From Mitsuaria sp. GD03876 (lineage in GTDB: Bacteria > Pseudomonadota > Gammaproteobacteria > Burkholderiales > Burkholderiaceae_C), in the NCBI RefSeq assembly GCF_029840635.1, contig NZ_JAOCCU010000011.1:87517-151516 (forward strand): 64,000 nucleotides of DNA, written 5' to 3'. The position numbers and the translations under genes are program-made. Within the stretch, counting starts at the first letter, position 1. Every line of letters starts with the position of its first letter. Shown piece by piece: positions 55,875 to 62,844 of the stretch. The notes under the pieces were generated by a model that ran no database searches, had not been told where the DNA came from, and saw only the letters and a program-made list of their open reading frames with translations.

Positions 55875-57122
55875 ATGGCTCAAGAGATCCTCGTCCTCGG
55901 CGCGGGCATGGTCGGCACCTGCACGGCGCTGGAGCTGCAGTTGCGCGGCCACCGCGTGACCCTGGTGGACCGCCGTACGCCGGGGCGGGAGACGTCCTAC
56001 GGCAACGCCGGCGCGATCCAGCGGGAGGCGGTCGAACCCTATGCGATGCCGCGGGACTGGCGGTCACTGCTGTCGGTGGTCTTCAAGCGCGGGCTGGACG
56101 TGAACTACCACCCCCGTGGGTTGCTCGCCGCATGGCCCCAGCTGCTGCGCTACTGGCAGGCTTCGGCGCCCGGCGAGCACCTGAAGATCGGTCGGCAGCA
56201 CGCGACGCTGATCGCGCATTGCACGTCGGAGCATGAGCGCCTGATGAGCCTGGCGGGCGCGCACGACCTGGTGCGGCGCAACGGCCTGCTGCTGATCTAC
56301 CGCAGCAGGCGCGCGCTGGACGATGCGCTGCGGCATTCGCAGCGCTTGTCGGACGACTACGGCACCTCGTTCTCGGCGCTGGACACCGGCGGTGTCGCCG
56401 GCCTGGAACCCGGGTTCAAGACGGCGCTCGCCGGCGCCGTGCATTGGCGGGATTCATGGAGCGTCAGCGATCCCGGCGAGCTGGTGGAGCGGTACGCCAG
56501 CGCGTTCAAGCAGCGCGGCGGGCGGGTGCTCCTGGGCGACGCCGACAGCCTGCGCCCGTGCGGCGCTGGATGGACGGTCGACACGCGCGATGGCCCGGTG
56601 CAGGGCGGCCAGGTGGTGCTCGCGCTGGGGCCGTGGATGGGGCCGTTCGCGCGACGACTGGGGTATCGGTGGCCGCTCTTCGTCAAGCGGGGGTACCACC
56701 GCCACTTCACTGGCGGCGCATTGCTGCATCACACGACCTTGGATGCGGAGCGCGGCTATGTGATGTCGCCGCAGCGCCGGGGGCTGCGCATCACCAGTGG
56801 CGCGGAGATCGCCTGCTTGAACGCGGCCCCGACGCCGCGGCAGCTGGACGGCGCCACGGCCGAGGCGCGAGGTTTGCTGGAACTGGGGCAGGCGGTGGAG
56901 GCGCAGCCCTGGATGGGCGGCAGGCCTTGCTGCGCGGACATGAAGCCGATCATCGGCGCCGCGCCAATGCATCGCGGGCTTTGGGTCAACTGCGGCCATG
57001 GACATCACGGCTTTTCGCTGGGACCCGCGAGCGGGAGGTTGCTCGCGGATCTGATGGATGGGGTGAAGCCTTATCTGGATGACGAGGCGTTTTCGCCGTT
57101 GAGGTTTGGCACCTCGGCTTGA
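55875..57122 (+). CDS. FAD-dependent D-amino-acid dehydrogenase-like oxidoreductase
   Basis: 415 aa. An N-terminal FAD dinucleotide-binding motif (LVLGAGMVGTCTALELQLRGHRVTLVD), GRETSYGNAGAIQREAVEPYAMP, and C-terminal NCGHGHHGFSLGPASGRLLADL match DadA-type DAO-family flavoproteins. They oxidise D-amino acids to imino acids. It is 15 bp after ridA, whose product would hydrolyse the imine. Last gene of the run. Confidence 0.9.
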   Translation: MAQEILVLGAGMVGTCTALELQLRGHRVTLVDRRTPGRETSYGNAGAIQREAVEPYAMPRDWRSLLSVVFKRGLDVNYHPRGLLAAWPQLLRYWQASAPGEHLKIGRQHATLIAHCTSEHERLMSLAGAHDLVRRNGLLLIYRSRRALDDALRHSQRLSDDYGTSFSALDTGGVAGLEPGFKTALAGAVHWRDSWSVSDPGELVERYASAFKQRGGRVLLGDADSLRPCGAGWTVDTRDGPVQGGQVVLALGPWMGPFARRLGYRWPLFVKRGYHRHFTGGALLHHTTLDAERGYVMSPQRRGLRITSGAEIACLNAAPTPRQLDGATAEARGLLELGQAVEAQPWMGGRPCCADMKPIIGAAPMHRGLWVNCGHGHHGFSLGPASGRLLADLMDGVKPYLDDEAFSPLRFGTSA

Positions 57123-57307
57123 TCTGCGGCTGCCAGGGCTGCGACTTGGGGTTCGGCGGTCGGGGGCTTTGGCGAACCCTCCAAGGACGGAGGGGAAGCA
57201 AGTCCCTCCCACCGGTTGATGACGAGTCACCTCAAGTCGAGGGTTCTTCCGATCCGCTCATCGGGATCAGGGCCACCAGACTGGACTCTCCACGAAGGGA
57301 GGTTCAC

Positions 57308-57511
57308 ATGGCACAGACCATTTCACGTCGCCGGATCTTGTTCGGCGGAGTGCTCGCGATGAGCTTGGGCGTCGCGGAGGCCAAGGGGCGACGCAGCGGA
57401 GGCAGTCGCAGCGGGAGGGGGCGTAGGGGTGGCAGCGGCGGCTGCGGTTCCAAAGGCGGTCCGGGTGGACCGAGAGACAAGAACGGCAAGTGTCCAGGGT
57501 GGCGCAAGTGA
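57308..57511 (+). CDS. Small Gly/Arg-rich exported protein (Tat-like signal)
   Basis: 67 aa from ATG 57308 with GGGAGG upstream. A Tat-like signal (SRRRILFGGVLAMSLGVAEA) is followed by a basic Gly/Arg/Ser stretch and two Cys (GGCGSKGGPGG, NGKCPGW). No family recognised. The last four bases overlap a second small secreted-protein gene, so the two are probably co-translated. Confidence 0.65.
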   Translation: MAQTISRRRILFGGVLAMSLGVAEAKGRRSGGSRSGRGRRGGSGGCGSKGGPGGPRDKNGKCPGWRK

Positions 57512-57720
57512 TTCGCCGAATCCTCGCGATGGCGCGGCTGGTGATCCTCGTGATGCCCTTGGCCGTGACGGCATCGATTCCTCTGTCCGGGTGCGGCGGA
57601 GGCGGTGATGACGGAGGCGGCCGCTGCAAGGTCTGCAGCACCGGGAAGGCGTGTGGCGATACGTGCATTGCGGCGACAGACATCTGCCGGACGGTGGGAG
57701 GATGTGCCTGCAATAAATGA
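57508..57720 (+). CDS. Small Cys-rich putative lipoprotein
   Basis: 70 aa from GTG 57508 (GTGA overlap with the upstream stop, AGGGTGG before it); GTG 57490 is also in frame. A hydrophobic signal ends in a lipobox-like IPLSGC, then a Gly/Asp linker. A compact Cys-rich module follows: RCKVCSTGKACGDTCIAA and DICRTVGGCACN, with seven Cys after the lipid Cys. The CGDTCI plus GCAC pattern recurs in unnamed bacterial secreted proteins. Function unknown. Confidence 0.65.
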   Translation: MIRRILAMARLVILVMPLAVTASIPLSGCGGGGDDGGGRCKVCSTGKACGDTCIAATDICRTVGGCACNK

Positions 57721-57748
57721 GTTTCGGATGGCGATGCCCGGAAACGCG

Positions 57749-57771
57749 AAAACCGCCTCGGGGGCGGTTTC
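57749..57771 (-). terminator. Terminator-like hairpin (minus strand)
   Basis: Stem AAACCGCC with GGCGGTTT. On the minus strand it follows the YHYH-type gene and runs into TTTTCG. It is a near copy of the SRP RNA terminator at 58347. Confidence 0.65.
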
Positions 57772-57888
57772 ACTTCAGGCCTCAGGTTGACGAGTCTGCT
57801 TCAGTCTGCGGCCACCGACGCCTTTGTGACCGCGTCGCGGATCAGCACAGGGACGTCGCAGAACTCGGAATCTGGCCTCTTCAGGAAC

Positions 57889-58230
57889 TCAGCATCCTCC
57901 GTAGTTCTTCTTTCCGCTCTTCGTCAGTGTGTAGGTCCCCCCACGCGGCCCGGTATAGCAGGTGGGCATCGACGGTCTGGCCGTATCGGGCGCGGAGGCG
58001 CGCGGCGCCGAAGCAGCGGCTGGGGCGGGGCTGGTCAAAGCCTGCCGCGCGGGCGTTGGCGCAGTTGCCGGCGCGGGTGCCGAGCGGGTCGGAGCGCGGT
58101 GGCAGTGGTAGTCACCGGTCTTGCGATTGGTGTGGCAGCCATCCGCGTCAAGGCCGCCGCCATGGGCGATGGCGGCCATGGGCGTGGCGAGCACGACGAG
58201 GCTCAGCCACAGCGTGAGACGCTTGTTCAC
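57889..58230 (-). CDS. Secreted YHYH-motif protein with C-terminal basic-adaptor-like motif
   Basis: 113 aa. A signal peptide (LWLSLVVLATPMAAIA) is followed by HGGGLDADGCHTNRKTGDYHCHR, the Cys/His-rich YHYH module seen in small exported bacterial proteins. A Pro/Ala/Ser linker of about 40 residues comes next, and a C-terminal TCYTGPRGGTYTLTKSGKKNY motif like the PBCV basic-adaptor repeat. The Cys and His may bind metal or form disulfides. It lies between two copies of the SRP RNA terminator sequence. Confidence 0.75.
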   Translation of the reverse strand: MNKRLTLWLSLVVLATPMAAIAHGGGLDADGCHTNRKTGDYHCHRAPTRSAPAPATAPTPARQALTSPAPAAASAPRASAPDTARPSMPTCYTGPRGGTYTLTKSGKKNYGGC

Positions 58231-58346
58231 TCCGCTCTCCCTGCCTCATTCGAGGTCATCTGTTGCCTGGATTCTGCAACCGCCCCCGCGCGGGGACGTC
58301 CCCGTGCATGCGGGTGCGGGAAACCATGAGCAGGAAGAGCCAGAAA

Positions 58347-58372
58347 CGAAAAAACCGCCTCCCGGCGGTTTT
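58347..58372 (-). terminator. Rho-independent terminator of the SRP RNA gene
   Basis: On the minus strand: AAAACCGCC, loop GGGA, GGCGGTTTT followed by further T. It starts 12 bp after the RNA 3' end. Confidence 0.85.
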
Positions 58373-58383
58373 CACTTGAATGA

Positions 58384-58486
58384 GGTTGACGAGCCTTACC
58401 CTCGGCACTGGTCACAACGGTTAGGGCTGCTTGGTTCCCCACCTGACCCGTTTGGCCGCGCTTCCATGCGAGGAGGCCCGTCAGCC
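58384..58486 (-). ncRNA. ffs: Signal recognition particle RNA (4.5S, small bacterial type)
   Basis: About 103 nt on the minus strand. Domain IV is recognisable: GGGTCAGGTGGGGAACCAAGCAGCCC has the conserved CAGG/AGCAG symmetric loop, and its GGAA tetraloop closes with TGG/CCA instead of the usual TCC/GGA (compensatory change). The terminal stem is GACGGGCCT with AGGCTCGTC, and CAGTGCCGAGGGTAAGGC matches the 3' arm of betaproteobacterial ffs. It binds Ffh for co-translational targeting. A -10-like TAGAAT sits just upstream at 58491-58496. Ends are approximate. Confidence 0.92.
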
Positions 58487-58763
58487 GACGATTCTAGCCG
58501 AGCTTTCGAGCCCTCCCGGCCGATGCGCCCACCCTCGTGCACCACCGCACATCCCGCGTGCGCACAGCGCCGCCCCGGCGTGGACGCGCCGTCCGGGCCT
58601 GTGGTTAAATCCGCCCCGGACCACGCGGGCCACGCCCGCCGGATCCATCGCCGATTTACCAACTACTTGCGGGCGATTCACAAATGCGGCTAAAGCGTTG
58701 CGGCTCCGACTGCCCCCGGGCCGGCAAACGCCGGTGATCTCTGTGGGCTCTCGGAGTTTTTTC

Positions 58764-59186
58764 ATGTCCGCTCGTCTCGCCCAGTTCGATTCGCTGCTGT
58801 CCCGCCGCCGCGCCGCGCGCACCGTCGCCGCGCCCGCCCAGCCCTCGCGCACGCTGCGCGATCCCTGGGGCGAACCGGTCGCCGAGTTCTCCCGCTTCCC
58901 GTCCGACCTCGAGTTGCTCAAGGCCGCGCATCGCCTGCAGGCCGATGACTGGGTCGGCGCGCTCGCCGACGACGCCCAGGCCGATCGCCTGAATGCCGCA
59001 TGGCGCCTGGCGCTGCTGCGCGCCGACCGCCACGGTCAGGCGCGCGTGTCGCGCGAGCCGGGACCGCAGTGGCTGAGCACGCCGCACGCCGCCCGTCCCG
59101 GCGAACGCCCCGCCGAGCTGCGCCGCGCGTTGCACGCCGCCGCGGTGCGCCAGCTCTGGCAAGCCGGCTGGAAGCTGGTCGGCTGA
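58764..59186 (+). CDS. Hypothetical protein
   Basis: 140 aa from ATG 58764 with GGAG upstream; the open frame to the left overlaps the SRP RNA region and is not coding. Soluble, Ala/Arg-rich, with a helical second half (DLELLKAAHRLQADDWVGALADDAQADRLNAAWRLALLRAD and AELRRALHAAAVRQLWQAGWKLVG). No family recognised. Convergent with the methyltransferase gene, ending six bases from its stop. Confidence 0.65.
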   Translation: MSARLAQFDSLLSRRRAARTVAAPAQPSRTLRDPWGEPVAEFSRFPSDLELLKAAHRLQADDWVGALADDAQADRLNAAWRLALLRADRHGQARVSREPGPQWLSTPHAARPGERPAELRRALHAAAVRQLWQAGWKLVG

Positions 59187-59192
59187 GCCCGT

Positions 59193-59978
59193 TCAGGTCG
59201 CCGGCAGCCGCTCGGCGATCCAGGCCTCCGTCGCATAGGGGAACACGATCGTCGGCTCGCGCAGTTCGAGGAAGCGGTCCTTCAGCGCATGGAGCTGGTC
59301 CGCGACCTTGCGCTGTTCCGCCTCGGGCAGCGACGCGATGAAGCTCACCGACAGGTTGCGGTCGATGACGACCTGCTCGAAGCTGCCCACATGGCTGTGC
59401 GGCAGCACCGTCCGCTGCAGCGGGCCGAACAGCGTCTGGCGCTCGAACGGCTCCTTCCACGTGCCCTTGTAGTAGCGCGGCGCGTCGCCCTCGTAGGGCG
59501 TGATGATCCCGGTGATCGCAGCCACCCAGTCGCGCGACTCGTCCCGCACGTTCCACACCAGTCCCAGACGTCCGCCGGGTCGCAGCACGCGATGCATTTC
59601 GCGCAGCGCCTGCGCGTTCGCGAACCAGTGGAAGGCTTGCGCGCAGATCACGATGTCGGCCTCGCCGTCGCGCAGCGGCATCGCCTCGGCCGTGCCGGCG
59701 AGCGCGCGCACCTCCGGCAGGGCGGCCGCGAGCTTCTCCCGCATCGCGTCGACCGGCTCGATGGCCGTGAGCGTCGCGCCCGTTCGCGCCAGCAGCTTGG
59801 TGAACTTGCCGGTCCCCGCGCCGACGTCGACCACCCGCGACCCCGCCCGCGCGCCGAGCGCGTCGCTCAACCAGGCGCCGAGGGCCTCGGGGTACTCGGG
59901 GCGGCCGCGCTGGTAGTGGTCGGAGGCGCTGGTGTAGCCGCGCTGCGCGGCGTCGTGGATGGGCGTGGAGGAGGTCAT
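59193..59978 (-). CDS. Class I SAM-dependent methyltransferase
   Basis: 261 aa. Motif I VVDVGAGTGKFTKLLA, motif II ADIVICAQAFHWFANAQALREMHRVLRPGGRLGLVWN and the N-terminal YQRGRPEYPEALGAWL match UbiE/BioC-like methyltransferases of the type-11 family. The substrate cannot be told from sequence. Single gene. Confidence 0.9.
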   Translation of the reverse strand: MTSSTPIHDAAQRGYTSASDHYQRGRPEYPEALGAWLSDALGARAGSRVVDVGAGTGKFTKLLARTGATLTAIEPVDAMREKLAAALPEVRALAGTAEAMPLRDGEADIVICAQAFHWFANAQALREMHRVLRPGGRLGLVWNVRDESRDWVAAITGIITPYEGDAPRYYKGTWKEPFERQTLFGPLQRTVLPHSHVGSFEQVVIDRNLSVSFIASLPEAEQRKVADQLHALKDRFLELREPTIVFPYATEAWIAERLPAT

Positions 59979-60055
59979 CGGACGATCCTACGCCCGGCCC
60001 TCGCGCGGCGCGTCAAGCCCGTGTCATCGACGCGGACGAGGCGCGTCCCGCCGCC

Positions 60056-60433
60056 TCACAGGCCCAGCAAGACCTGGCGCGTCATCGAGACCGCGACCAC
60101 GTAGGCCAGCGCGAGCAGCGCCAGCAGGTAGCCGAGCACGCGGAACTCGCCGCGGCCGATGCCCCAGTGCCCGAGCGCGAAGTAAGCGCCCAGCGCGATG
60201 AACTTCGCCGTCATCCAGGTCTCGTAGCGGGGGTCGAGGTGCATCGCGCCCCACAGGCTCAGGCCGGAGACGACGATCAGCACATGGCTGCTGAAGACCA
60301 GCGTGCGCAGCCGCTCGTCCATCACCCACGCCGCGCCGAACTGGTGGGCCAGTCCCCGGACCAGGAACAGCCCGACGCTGCACCACGCCAGCAGCGCATG
60401 CATCTTGACCATCGGGAGGTAGAACCAGTCCAT
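60056..60433 (-). CDS. SirB2-family membrane protein
   Basis: 125 aa with four predicted TM helices: YLPMVKMHALLAWCSVGLFLVRG, LVFSSHVLIVVSGLSLW, TAKFIALGAYFALGHW and LGYLLALLALAYVVAVSMTRQ. The His-containing KMHALLAW and SSHVLIV motifs match SirB2, a small inner-membrane protein of unknown role. Single gene. Confidence 0.85.
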   Translation of the reverse strand: MDWFYLPMVKMHALLAWCSVGLFLVRGLAHQFGAAWVMDERLRTLVFSSHVLIVVSGLSLWGAMHLDPRYETWMTAKFIALGAYFALGHWGIGRGEFRVLGYLLALLALAYVVAVSMTRQVLLGL

Positions 60434-60639
60434 GACCAGGGAGCTTCGTCACGCGGGGGAGGGATGTCAATCCGGGGAACGCGGGGCGAAGTCCCGCGCG
60501 CGGCGGGCGGTTTCCCTCTGAAGAGGGCCCGCTTCGACTCCCCCGCCGCCAACCAGTTTGGGTCATGGCGAAACCGCGCTCGATTTCGAGAATGGCGCCT
60601 TCCATCGGCGTGGGGTCGGTGACGGTGAAAGGAATCGCG

Positions 60640-61158
60640 ATGCTGGATTCAGTCGAATGCAAGAGGAGCGGCACGCTGCCCGCTTCAGGCAGCGAGGCGG
60701 AGTGGCCACATCCCAAATGGGTGAGGGTCGACAGCAAGTCTCAGGCGCCCTACAAGTTTCATCCCTGCTTGAATCCGTGCGCGCCAGGCGAGTGGCCCTA
60801 CGACTTGCAGGCGTTGCTGGGCACCGAAGACTGGGATGACGTCATTGCCTGGTACTTGAAGCGGCATCCCGCCGTATCGGGCGAGGACGTGCTGCGCTTC
60901 GCGCAGGAGGTGATCCGATGCGCTCAGGGACGCGCGCTCAGCGTGGGGGTTCGCAACGATCCTGAATTGGCACAGTTGAGCCTGTGGTTCACGCTCTGGG
61001 ACTACAAGGATGGCGAGTACGGCCTGGAGTCCGCTGAGGTCCGATTGATCGATCGAATCTGGTTCTCGGTCCCTGCATACAAGCGATTGTTTGGGGATGT
61101 CGGCGTCGACGTGCGTCACTGCGCCTTCGGAGACCGTCTTCATCCGAGGGAGGGCTGA
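60640..61158 (+). CDS. Hypothetical protein, partner of HEPN-like gene
   Basis: 172 aa from ATG 60640 (AAAGGA upstream). Soluble and rather acidic, with an N-terminal CKRSGTLPASGSEAEWPHPKW segment and a central mixed region (DLQALLGTEDWDDVIAWYLKRHPAVSGEDVLRFAQEVIRCAQG). It has no nucleotidyltransferase GSxxxG motif, so it is not a MntA antitoxin. I cannot name it. The next gene starts three bases after its stop, so the two form a unit. Slightly lower GC than neighbours. Confidence 0.7.
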   Translation: MLDSVECKRSGTLPASGSEAEWPHPKWVRVDSKSQAPYKFHPCLNPCAPGEWPYDLQALLGTEDWDDVIAWYLKRHPAVSGEDVLRFAQEVIRCAQGRALSVGVRNDPELAQLSLWFTLWDYKDGEYGLESAEVRLIDRIWFSVPAYKRLFGDVGVDVRHCAFGDRLHPREG

Positions 61159-61161
61159 TCA

Positions 61162-61539
61162 ATGCACCGATTCGATCCTGACGACACCTTCAAGGTCGCG
61201 GAGCATCTGATGACGCTCGAGGGAGAGGGCCACGGACGAAGCGCGGCCTCTCGCGCGTATTACGCTGTGTTCCTGATCGCGCGTGACATGGCGGGCATCG
61301 AAGAGAAGAGCGCCGACGTCCACCAGCGGACGCAGAGGCACTACGCCGGCATCGGCGAGGAGCAGATCGCGAAGGGCCTCCGATTTCTGCGGGGCTGTCG
61401 CAACGAGGCCGACTATTCGACCCAACGAGTCTTCACTCGATGGGATTGCGACGAGGCCATGCGGCGGTCGAGGCTTGTCAGGGCCGCGTTGAAGGTCCTC
61501 GCTGGCCGATTGCGCTATCTGCAGGTCCCCACATGCTGA
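61162..61539 (+). CDS. HEPN-like (UPF0332-type) protein
   Basis: 125 aa. All-helical; GRSAASRAYYAVFLIARDMAG and LRFLRGCRNEADYSTQRVF match the HEPN/UPF0332 pattern (SRAYYAxF ... RNxADY). HEPN proteins include RNases of toxin-antitoxin and antiphage systems, but the canonical R-x4-6-H catalytic motif is not clear here, so nuclease activity is uncertain. Three bases after the upstream partner gene; convergent with the AIR-synthase-family gene across a terminator. Confidence 0.75.
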   Translation: MHRFDPDDTFKVAEHLMTLEGEGHGRSAASRAYYAVFLIARDMAGIEEKSADVHQRTQRHYAGIGEEQIAKGLRFLRGCRNEADYSTQRVFTRWDCDEAMRRSRLVRAALKVLAGRLRYLQVPTC

Positions 61540-61557
61540 TGCGCGTCCGATCAGGAC

Positions 61558-61589
61558 AGAAAAAACCGAAGGGCGCCTCGGCGCCCTTC
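61558..61589 (-). terminator. Rho-independent terminator of the AIR-synthase-family gene
   Basis: Perfect 10-bp stem GAAGGGCGCC/GGCGCCCTTC with a two-base loop; on the minus strand it is followed by GGTTTTTTC. Confidence 0.9.
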
Positions 61590-61612
61590 GTCGTGTCCCG
61601 TGCCGAGCCCGC

Positions 61613-62737
61613 TCAGCGCAGTTGCAGGTCGTCGTCGCCGAAGCGGATGTCCAGCGGCTCGATCAGCAATTGCTTCTCGCCGTCCTCGACACGGCCGGCG
61701 TCCCATGCCTCGATGCCGCAGGCCTTGGCGATCTCCACCACCTTCGCCGCCTGGTCCGCCTTCACGAAGATCGCGAAACCCGCGCCCATGTTCAGCGTCG
61801 AATAGGCCTCGCGGTCGTCCTGCTGCGCATGCTCCTGCATGAACTTCAGCACCGGCGTCACCGGCGGCACCGTGTGGATGCGGTAGGTGAACTTCCCGGG
61901 ATGCCGCAGCAGCTTGCGCCAGCCGTGGCCGGTGATGTTGGCGCAGTAATGCGGCGTGATGCCGGCCTTGTACAGCGCCTCGGTCACTGGCGAGTACAGC
62001 GTCGTCGGCGCCAGCAGCGCGTCGCCGTAGGTCAGCCCCGGCTGGATCTCGGTCAGGTAACCCTGCGGCAGCCGCTCGGTCAGCTTGCGCGCCAGGCTCA
62101 GGCCGTTGGCATGGATACCGGACGAGGCCAGCAGCACGATCGCGTCGCCCGCGCCCAGCTTGTCGCCGACCGACAGCCGTTCCTTCGGGTTGATCAGGCC
62201 GGTGCAGGACGCGGCCAGGTCGATGCGGCCGCCCTCGACGATGCCCGCCAGCGCCGGCGTCTCGCCGCCGCCCCAGGCGACCTGGCAGACGTCGCAGGCC
62301 TTCTTCCAGCCCGCCACCAGCGCCTGCGCGCGCTGCGCGTCGCCGAACCAGTCCGAGCCGCCGGCCGCCCAGTAGGCCTGCACCACCAGCGGCGTCGCGC
62401 CGACGGTGATCAGGTCGTTGACCGCCATCGCGATCGTGTCCTGCGCGATGCCGTCGTAGTAGCTCTTGCCCGTAAGCGTCGCCATTTCGTCGGCCACCAG
62501 GGTCTTGGTGCCCAGGCACTCCACGATCGACGCGAGGTAGAACGGACCCACGTCCAGGACATACGCCGATTCGCCGCGCGATGCCGTCACCTCGGTGAAT
62601 CCATGCGCGCCCATGTGGACGGCGGTGGCCGCCGCGGCGCGCTGGGCGCTGATCTTCAGCGGATCGATCAGGTCGTAGTTGACGCCGGCCTGTTCGTAGC
62701 TCAGCGTGCCGGAGGAGGGATCGTGCGGGGTGCTCAT
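61613..62737 (-). CDS. AIR-synthase (PurM) family protein, divergent
   Basis: 374 aa. PurM-type ATP-grasp-like dimer fold: YEQAGVNYDLIDPLK at the start, then DTIAMAVNDLITVGATPLVVQAYWA, WGGGETPALAGIV, GLINPKERLSVGDKLGAGDAIVLLASSGIHANGLSLARKL and NMGAGFAIFV. It acts on FGAM or a related formyl-amidine if a true purine enzyme. The hallmark GVDIDAGN/D N-terminal motif of classical PurM is replaced by GVNYDLID, and it is about 25 residues longer. Either the only AIR synthase of a variant type or a paralogue. Confidence 0.8.
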   Translation of the reverse strand: MSTPHDPSSGTLSYEQAGVNYDLIDPLKISAQRAAAATAVHMGAHGFTEVTASRGESAYVLDVGPFYLASIVECLGTKTLVADEMATLTGKSYYDGIAQDTIAMAVNDLITVGATPLVVQAYWAAGGSDWFGDAQRAQALVAGWKKACDVCQVAWGGGETPALAGIVEGGRIDLAASCTGLINPKERLSVGDKLGAGDAIVLLASSGIHANGLSLARKLTERLPQGYLTEIQPGLTYGDALLAPTTLYSPVTEALYKAGITPHYCANITGHGWRKLLRHPGKFTYRIHTVPPVTPVLKFMQEHAQQDDREAYSTLNMGAGFAIFVKADQAAKVVEIAKACGIEAWDAGRVEDGEKQLLIEPLDIRFGDDDLQLR

Positions 62738-62844
62738 GGCGCGGGATTATCCTTCAGCGCCGATCGCCTCTCCTGACAAACCCGGACGCGACCCGGGCGC
62801 GCGCCGGCCCGGCGGGCAACACCGCCCCCGTAGAATGCCCCGCC

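Noticed and set aside
49940..57122. Calling the island a microcystin-degradation (mlr) cluster
   Set aside because: Only an M81 relative is present; mlrA, mlrB and mlrD homologues are not seen, and M81 members have many substrates.
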